64,000 nucleotides of DNA from Colocasia esculenta (Eukaryota; Streptophyta; Magnoliopsida; Alismatales; Araceae): assembly GCA_014218235.1 (NCBI GenBank), contig CM024766.1, positions 48,449,359 through 48,513,358 on the forward strand, given 5' to 3'. Shown piece by piece: positions 57,287 to 64,000 of this stretch (position 1 is the first letter of the stretch; each line of letters begins with the position of its first letter). Below the pieces are notes generated by a model. That model saw only the letters and a program-made list of their open reading frames with translations. It did not search any database and was not told where the DNA came from. Made by a program: the position numbers and the translations under genes.

Positions 57287-59302
57287 GATGATGACAAAAT
57301 TTTTAATTTATGGACAATTGATGTTTCTCCCCCTTTTGGCAACATCCAAAAAGATAATTCATGCATAAATGGATAAGAATGAAGCAAAAAACTGCTAGAC
57401 CCCGAACTAAATTGTGAAGGATTTGAGTTGGGAATGAGTGTTTAAATGGGATTTTAAGGTTGAGAACGGGTTTATACCCATTGCAAGATGTCATAGACAC
57501 TAGTAGTTAGACACATAAAATTCTACAATGGTTAAGAAATAATACTTCGGGAATCTCAAGTTGTAGCATTTAGAAGACATCGTTCAAAAACATATGAAAA
57601 TGAGATAACCCTTTTGAATAAAACCATTGAAGAAAACCATATACCTTAGTGGGTGATGTGCAGTTGGTAAATGAAGGCAATGTCTACATGAACAATTGAC
57701 AATAGACAACCCATTGCCCTTGATTTAAAAAAACATGGAGGCTTCACTCTATTTCACGAATTTAACAGTTTCTTTTATCAAGTGAAAGAGGGAAAAGTGG
57801 TAATTAGGATCACTTTTACCTTTTGACGTGAAGGTAGACATGAGGAATTCCCGTACCCCCAGTTACTCAGTGTGAGTGACCATCATACCATTGTGCAGAG
57901 ATAATGAAAAAAAACTTTTTGACGCGAAGATAGACATTTGTCATGCCCATGTCCCCAGTTACTCAGTGATACTCATCATTGCTCTGCCTTTGTCCCATTT
58001 CAAATACTTTTTATGAATTTTTGAGTGTTTGAAATAGGTAGCTTTTCTCCTTTTTTTTAATATTTTTAACAATCAAGGTCAATGGTTATTTAATGTCATT
58101 GGTTAATGTAAAACACTAAGTTCAAAAACCTTCTTACTTATCAAACCATTTTAGAAACATGATAATCCACAAGGGAGTCATTCAAATGAGTTAGGATAAA
58201 ATCATTAGCTTTGATAAATGTTTTCTAGATGACACAACCTAGACTCAAGCACAAAATATTATATCAAAATCATTGTGATTAATTCAATGTCTTTGATACT
58301 ATGTGAATATGAAAGGTTGCAATGAATAGCAAGTCCAAATTCTCCCTTTGCATCAATAATATGAACATACTCATAAAGTAAGGATTAGAAAAGATGAAGA
58401 TTTATCATTGAAATGTGTATCTGTCGACAGCAAGGGAGTGCCTGTCGACAGATGAACACAGACCTGAAAGACTTGGTTCTGGGAGGTCAAGAACTGTGCT
58501 TGGCTGTCGACAGATGCACACATGGTGCAATTTTCTGGGTTCTGTGAAGGCTTTTCTGTCGACAGGCTGTTGGGGGCTGTCGACAGGGGCTTTGAAACTT
58601 CAGCTTTAAGTCTTGAATTGAGTGTGATTTGAACCATAAGATTGAGGGATAAGTACACATTGAATATGAAGGGTATCCCTTATGAATTTCACTCACTTAG
58701 CCTTAACTTACTCCCCCATAAGGTGTGCATATGATGAGACAATATTCAAGCACTTCAAGCATGATATATATACATTTATGACAGGCGTTTGCACATAGAT
58801 TTCATAAGAATTCATGAGCATATGAGCACTTTCAAATTAACTCCCCCATAACACATGCATAGAACGAATAGCAAGCAATACACACATTGTTATGCACATA
58901 ATTAGCCTTTTGCATAACATGACTTTTGGTACTTGGCGGAGTATTTTACTCACGCATAATGATAGTTTCCAAACAAGCATAACTTGTTTTTCCACATGTC
59001 ATCATTTGATATACCAAGAGGTCATGTCAACAGTAATGCAGACAAGATGGCATGATTCCAATTGCTAAGAAGCATTGTCATGTGGGGATTAGCATCAAAA
59101 ACACATTTTTCATTGCTCAGAAAAAAAAAACATTTTAATTCTCGCAGTTCAAATCTGTAGTGAGAAAGAGATTTTACCTGAACAGTCTTTCAATTTCAAT
59201 TTCAAAAATTTTACCTTTGTTCTCCAATCGTTTCTTGCCTTGCACATCCAATGTCATGAACCCTTTTATACTGTATGGCTGCAAGACATCACAGCTTGTT
59301 GA
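57287..59302 (-). other. Copia internal non-coding region
   Basis: No pol motif. CTGTCGACAG occurs again five times at about 58424-58585 with different spacers. A segment with TTTTGACG(T/C)GAAG(G/A)TAGACAT and CCCCAGTTACTCAGTG is duplicated at 57830-57885 and 57918-57970. Confidence 0.55.
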
Positions 59303-60835
59303 TCAAGCTTGTTTTGGGACCCACACTTGCTTGGGTCTTGCAACGACATTAATGTTAGGATATAACAAAGATTTCAAAATCCAAAGTGATTTGATTTTTG
59401 GATTTCTGTTGTTTTGTGCAGTTTTCCTGTTCATAGATACATGAAATTTCTGATCTTTATGAACATGATTATCCTTGTGTGTATGAAGACATGGATTATT
59501 ATGGAGCTTTGAAGCATGCATAGAATCATGATTCTTATGAGAGTGTTGATTTTTCTTCCAGCAGAATTTAGCAAGATGACCAAGTTTATTGCATTTGTAG
59601 CAAACGGGTTGAGCATTTACCTGGAGCTTACCATAGTGTGATTGCATTTGCTGGAATCTCTGAGATCCTTTAGAGTACCTTTGATCACCCTTGGGTTGAG
59701 AAGAAGGAGGTGGTACCCTTTGGTATCTCTTGGCATGATGTGGAGTTGGAGATTGCCTTGAAGCTTTTTGAGCTGTTGGAGGAGTTGAAACCTTGTACAA
59801 TCCTACTTTCTTTTTCACTTACTTTTTTAGATTTTCAGTTGTAACAACATTCTTTCTAATTGCTGCATTTTTGTTCAAATTTTTATTTTGTTTTTGAACA
59901 TTTTTCTTATTTTTCACAGAAGCAAGACTTGTGTTTTTCAATTCATTTTGAATCTTCTGTTTTTCAGCTTTTAATGCAACAACTTCTTTTTCTGAAGTCT
60001 GAAGCTTGTTTAGCATGACATCCAAACCATTTTTCATTTTGTTCTTTTCATTTTCAAATTGAGCAATTTGTTGTTTCAGATCAACAATTTTATTCTTAGA
60101 ATTGTTCCATTCGTCATTTAATGGTCTGTCATGATACATGCATTCAATATTCTTTTTCAGATGATTATTTTCCTCAATCAATTGGTTGCATTTCTCTTTT
60201 ATTTGATGATCATGAGCCATGTTGGAGATTTGTTTGATCAATTGATTATTATCAAATTTGATATTTTCATTATGATCAATCAATTTTTCATTTTGATTTT
60301 TCAAATCAGCATTTTCAGATTCCACATGATCATGATCTTCTTTCAACTGAGAAAACTTGATTTCATAGTTTTTGACTTCCTTTTCCAATTTTTCATTTTC
60401 CATTTTCAATTTTTTATTTTCTTCATGGAATGCTTGAGCATTATCAATTATCATTTCATTCTTCTCCAATTTTTCTTTTAGCTTCCTGTTTTGAGCTTTC
60501 ACTTTCTTAAATTGATTGGACAAGTGCTCATAGCATTCTATCAATTCATCATAGGAAATATCATCCTCTGAATCAGAATTAGATATTGAAGCATCAAATG
60601 GGTCTGAATTGGATTTACCTGATTCTTGAGAATTTCTTGACACCTTTGACATATGTGATCCTCTAGAGTCGTCTGAACGAGAAGAGCCTCTTGAGCTTCC
60701 ATGAGCCATGTAGCATTTTTCTTCTCTTCTCTTTCTAGACTTGCATGTTTTCATAGAGGAGACCTGCATTTTATCAACATGATTATCAAACTCAATAATC
60801 ATTGGTCTATTTATGATACTCGAGAACTTAGACAT
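59303..60835 (-). CDS. Gag C-terminal-like protein, coiled coil and zinc knuckle, with one in-frame stop
   Basis: The frame starts at 60835 (MSKFSSIINRPMIIEF). Residues about 45-95 are Ser-rich, and about 100-310 are a long Lys/Glu/Asn coiled coil (QNRKLKEKLEKNEM, NEKLEKEVKNYEIKFSQLK). TAA at 59819-59821 stops it, and the same frame continues VKKKVGLYKVSTPPT to 59303, with the zinc knuckle CYKCNKLGHLAKFC. The N-terminal UBN2-type capsid domain expected for Sirevirus gag is missing. The stop is embedded in AAAAAGTAAGTG, which also reads as a strong 5' splice site. The zinc knuckle makes RNA binding likely. Confidence 0.7.
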
Positions 60836-60982
60836 ATTTCTGAGTATGTGTTAGATAAATAAACCACCCAACAGAATCAGATAATCAGATGAGAATCAGA
60901 ATTAAATATAAACCCAATCAGAGCGATTAAGCACACAAGAAAAACAGATATGCCAAATCACAACCGATGAGCAGACAAATCC

Positions 60983-60994
60983 GCTCTGATACCA
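60983..60994 (-). promoter_or_regulatory. Copia primer binding site, initiator tRNA-Met
   Basis: The minus strand TGGTATCAGAGC matches the complement of the initiator tRNA-Met 3' end over 12 bases, two bases inside the 5' LTR. Confidence 0.88.
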
Positions 60995-60996
60995 AT

Positions 60997-62445
60997 TGTT
61001 AGGATCGGATATTCGGTAATGGCAAAGCTAGAAGGGGGGGGTTGAATAGATTTGCAGTGGAAACTTAAGCAATTTAAAAATTACTTCATATTAAAAGATC
61101 TACTCAATCAAAACCCCTTTGATCTGATGTAATGTGTGTGAATAAATTAACAAGTAGTGTGTAAACGAAATCCCTAGGCATGCATCTAGCGCAATACAAG
61201 GCAAACCACAAATCAAACCACAGTGCACAAGGGATTTTTTAGGTGGTTCGGAGATCACACCATGTGATTCCTACGTCCACCCCCCACACAGTGAGGACAC
61301 ACTACTCAACAACTGAGTACAACACACACACGAGCGCACTGGCTCAACCACACACACACACGCTAGATCAGGTTCACAACAGATCAAATCCTCTAGCCTT
61401 GATCTGATCCACACACCACGTTGTCTGATGCAAATAAGCAATCAGAACAACAATCCACACTTCCACAACATCCATGTACTGATCTCAAATCAGTGCACAC
61501 ACACAAATATATGAAAGTAGTGAAAGGAGAAAAGTTTTGAGATGAAGAATCAAATCCCGATGTAGATCTCTTCTCGTTGGTCGTCCAGAAGACTCCAAGC
61601 TTCGTCTTGACAAGTATCAGTTGATGGATAAGCTTGAACCACGGACAAACCAGCTTCAAACCTGTTCGGAAGATGGTTCTTTCTTTCTCTGGGCGAAGGG
61701 TTGAAGCAGAAAACAGGGGAACCTTCTTCTTCTTCTTCTTGACTTAGGGTTTTCTTTGTGGAGGCTCCTCGCTGCGAAAATAGCTCCATATGGTCTATAT
61801 ATAGTGGTGTCCAAGCATAGAGAATCGTGCTAAAAGGAAACACCCAAATATAGAACATATCTTGACCATCAGAACTCCCAAAAACTCCGTTTGTCGACAG
61901 CCGACTTGCTGCTGTCGACAGGTGCTGACAAGTTTGCAAAATCCAGAAGACTGGGCTTGCTGGAAACAGTTGACTGCATGGATCTGTCGACAGGTCACTA
62001 TTCATCCAAAAGACTGGACTTTCTGGAAACAGTTTCCTGTATGAATCTGTCGACAGGTCACTATGCATCTGTCGACAGGGCACTATTCATCTGTTGACAG
62101 CACACTATTCATCTGTTGACAGGTGCACTATTTCAGCACCTTGTCTTGTTCTTTTGCACTTGGATTTTGGGCTTTGTCTTGTGTACATTCACACCTACAT
62201 TAAAAGACATAATTAGTGAGATATAATGAACATATAAAACATGTGTTTCATTTGCATCCAATTGTCATTCTCATCATGTTTCACACATCCATAACACATC
62301 AATTTTTCTTGTTCATGAAGTGTTCATCATCAAAACAAGCATACCATTTGTGAACATTTCACATAACATCAATTAGTATTGCTCATCATCAAAAACATTT
62401 AAGCACTTGTTGTAACCCAACATTCTCCAATATGAGAACCCAACA
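60997..62445 (-). repeat. Copia element 5' LTR
   Basis: Matches the other LTR up to 62422, then has 23 more bases ending AACCCAACA before the TGATA duplication. Palindrome array 61889-62122, TATA box 61795-61804. Confidence 0.88.
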
Positions 62446-63004
62446 TGATATGTGTGCGAGATTTGAGAGCGTCCTTTTTTTATGTGATATGTTTGATTAT
62501 GTGAAATGATATGATCTATTGGTTACGTCTGAGATATGGCTAGTTCTGATATGGTTCTTTTGATATGCATATTTTCGAAATCCTTGTTCATTGTTTGACA
62601 TTTATCAACAATATAAATCATTAGGAACCCATTCATATGCTATATATTGTTCTACCGCATAACTATGCTTATTGTTATACATGTTGTTCCTCTATTTAAT
62701 GTTTTGGAAATTCTGCTTGCAATTAATCACTTATACTTTTGCTCGTACATTGAGATATAAATTCTATTGGACGTAAACTTATTAAATTTCTTAACAATTT
62801 TTGTAGCAACTCTGATTTTTTAAAATAATGATAAATAGTATTAATTGAAAATAAAAGATAAAATTATGATAAATAGATTTTAATTAGAATAAGAGGGATT
62901 AAATTAAAATAAAGAGAACTAAATCAAAGCCCATTAAGCTAAATTAGTAAATTGGTTAAACAAATGATCCACACATGAAGTAATGAGCCAAAAGGCAAAG
63001 AGTT
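62446..63004. other. AT-rich spacer
   Basis: No gene recognised. It continues the sequence interrupted by the copia element (GACACTGATA joined to TGTGTGCGAG). Confidence 0.45.
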
Positions 63005-64000
63005 TGTAACACCCCAAAAATCTAAAGTGTTAGGAAAATATGAATAATGTGGTTATTATACATTATTTTTGTCATTAAATTGAAATAATTAGGATCTGGG
63101 CTTAATTAAGGATGACGTACGTTACCCCAGTGTCGTACACTAGAGGTGCGCGCTTCAACATGGCGACACTAGAAAACTGTAACGAAAAATAAATCTGAGA
63201 ACACCATAATTCTCAAAAAAATGTGGAGATAATATAAACGTAAATATCTGGATTGATTGACGTGCGGACTTCGAGGATAAGCCGTCGCGACTATTTTTTG
63301 GGAGATTTTTCACCTTGTGTAAAATAAATTTTAAAAATCAAATAAAAATCGTCATAATTTGTAAAACCATTGCATTAGCTTATGGTTGAAATTTCAACAC
63401 GAATGGACATCATTTGAATATGTTTACAAGAAGAACATTGGGCCAGCCGAATTATGAGATAATTACGACAAAGATTTTTTTTTTGCATGCTTACGTTCCA
63501 TGAGTTATGTAAGCTTATGTCATGGTGGGTTAAAACCCTTACACATTTTTACCCATGTGGTAATCGTAAGGCGATGCTTGAACCAGGTGGCTGTGGTTGG
63601 TCAATTGGGGTTTACCCCAACCACTATGTACCTGCGTGCCTTGCACATGAGGAAGGCTTTGGGTGATAAAAATCTCCCTGTATGCAGCATTCTGACCTTC
63701 CCAAGAGAGCTTCTCCTAGATGTTCTCCCTGTCTATCACCTTCTTCGGTTCTTCTCCTAGTGTTCCCTGTTGCTACTTCTGAGCAAAAGGGGGCTGCAGA
63801 TCTTGGGGTGGGAGCTACTTGTAGTATGCTACTCTTGCTTCGGCTGATATAGATCAGATCTCTCCAACTGCTGCAAGCCTTCTCTTTTTTCCATATTTCT
63901 GGAAGTTCTGTGTGAAGGAAGACACATTCTACTCAACAAGGTAGGATTCTATTCTCTTTTCTTTTCTCAATCCTTGTCTCCTAATCTTGCTAAACAGTTC
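63005..64000 (+). repeat. Probable start of a Ty3/gypsy LTR, cut by the window edge
   Basis: TGTAACACCCCAAAAATC at 63005 is the typical start of plant Tekay-type LTRs on the plus strand. The rest is non-coding (the frame 63500-63760 has no domain). Neither the LTR end nor a partner is in the window, so this is a weak call. Confidence 0.4.

Larger units (their letters stand above)
55821..62445 (-). mobile_element. Non-autonomous Ty1/copia element (Sirevirus-like), gag only
   Basis: LTRs at 55821-57272 and 60997-62445 start TGTTAGGATCGG and end AACCCAACA on the plus strand. The target duplication TGATA lies at 55816-55820 and 62446-62450. The PBS (60983-60994) and PPT (57273-57286) set the orientation as minus. 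The 3.7 kb interior holds only a coiled-coil/zinc-knuckle gag part (59303-60835) and about 2 kb of non-coding sequence. No RT or integrase motif is seen, so it depends on a helper. Confidence 0.85.

Noticed and set aside
56716..58590. Spaced CTGTCGACAG repeats as a CRISPR-like array
   Set aside because: The organism is a plant, spacings are irregular, the repeats are short palindromes, and most lie in an LTR.
61550..62083. 177-codon minus-strand frame in the copia LTR
   Set aside because: It spans the palindrome array and TATA box; the other LTR has the frame broken differently. It is a chance frame.

Overview
This window is nuclear DNA from a flowering plant with a large, repeat-rich genome. 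I cannot name the species. The evidence is a dense nest of plant-type transposons: Ty3/gypsy elements of the Tat and Tekay (chromovirus) lineages, a Sirevirus-like Ty1/copia element, two CACTA (En/Spm) elements and a hAT element. There are also remnants of a LINE, a plant mobile domain gene and an Argonaute gene. I see no intact single-copy host gene, no tRNA or rRNA gene and no CRISPR array.

Layout. (1) 1-35311 is a Tat-like Ty3/gypsy element on the minus strand, here called T1. Its 5' LTR is 34053-35311, followed leftwards by PBS, leader, gag, protease, RT/RNase H, a second RNase H and integrase. Its 3' non-coding part is 25160-24426 and 3079-2640. At 147-2492 lies a spliced plant-mobile-domain plus coiled-coil gene in antisense. 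The 3' LTR must lie left of the window. (2) A smaller relative, T2 (3080-24425, minus), sits inside the 3' non-coding region of T1. It has LTRs, PBS, PPT and a gag remnant, but no RT or integrase. (3) A Tekay chromovirus, K (13152-23969, minus), sits inside the 5' LTR of T2, with about 3 kb LTRs and a frame-broken gag-pol ending in a chromodomain. (4) 35312-40111 is the right part of CACTA element A, into which T1 inserted. Its right end lies in a LINE-type RNase H reading frame (40113-40520). (5) 40980-43176 is a 54-bp tandem repeat interrupted by a hAT element (41308-42850). (6) 43177-45142 is a solo LTR with perfect GTGGG target duplications. (7) 45570-55072 is a nearly complete CACTA element B, with CTA target duplication, TNP2-type transposase and TNPA-type gene, carrying two intact Argonaute PIWI-domain exons in antisense. 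(8) 55821-62445 is a non-autonomous copia element with gag only; its LTRs carry an array of CTGTCGACAG palindromes upstream of a TATA box. (9) 63005 to the right edge looks like the start of another LTR.

Order of events read from the nesting: CACTA A entered a LINE-like sequence, T1 entered CACTA A, T2 entered T1 and K entered T2. The two K LTRs differ mainly by one- to three-base indels, while the K coding region has many frameshifts. Either the assembly carries indel errors or K was mobilised in trans, so the reading-frame breaks reported here should be read with caution.

The most interesting items are the Argonaute fragment inside CACTA B, the antisense plant-mobile-domain gene in a Tat retrotransposon, the non-autonomous Tat element inserted in its own autonomous relative, the palindrome array in the copia LTR, and two intron-like gaps inside the Tekay gag.
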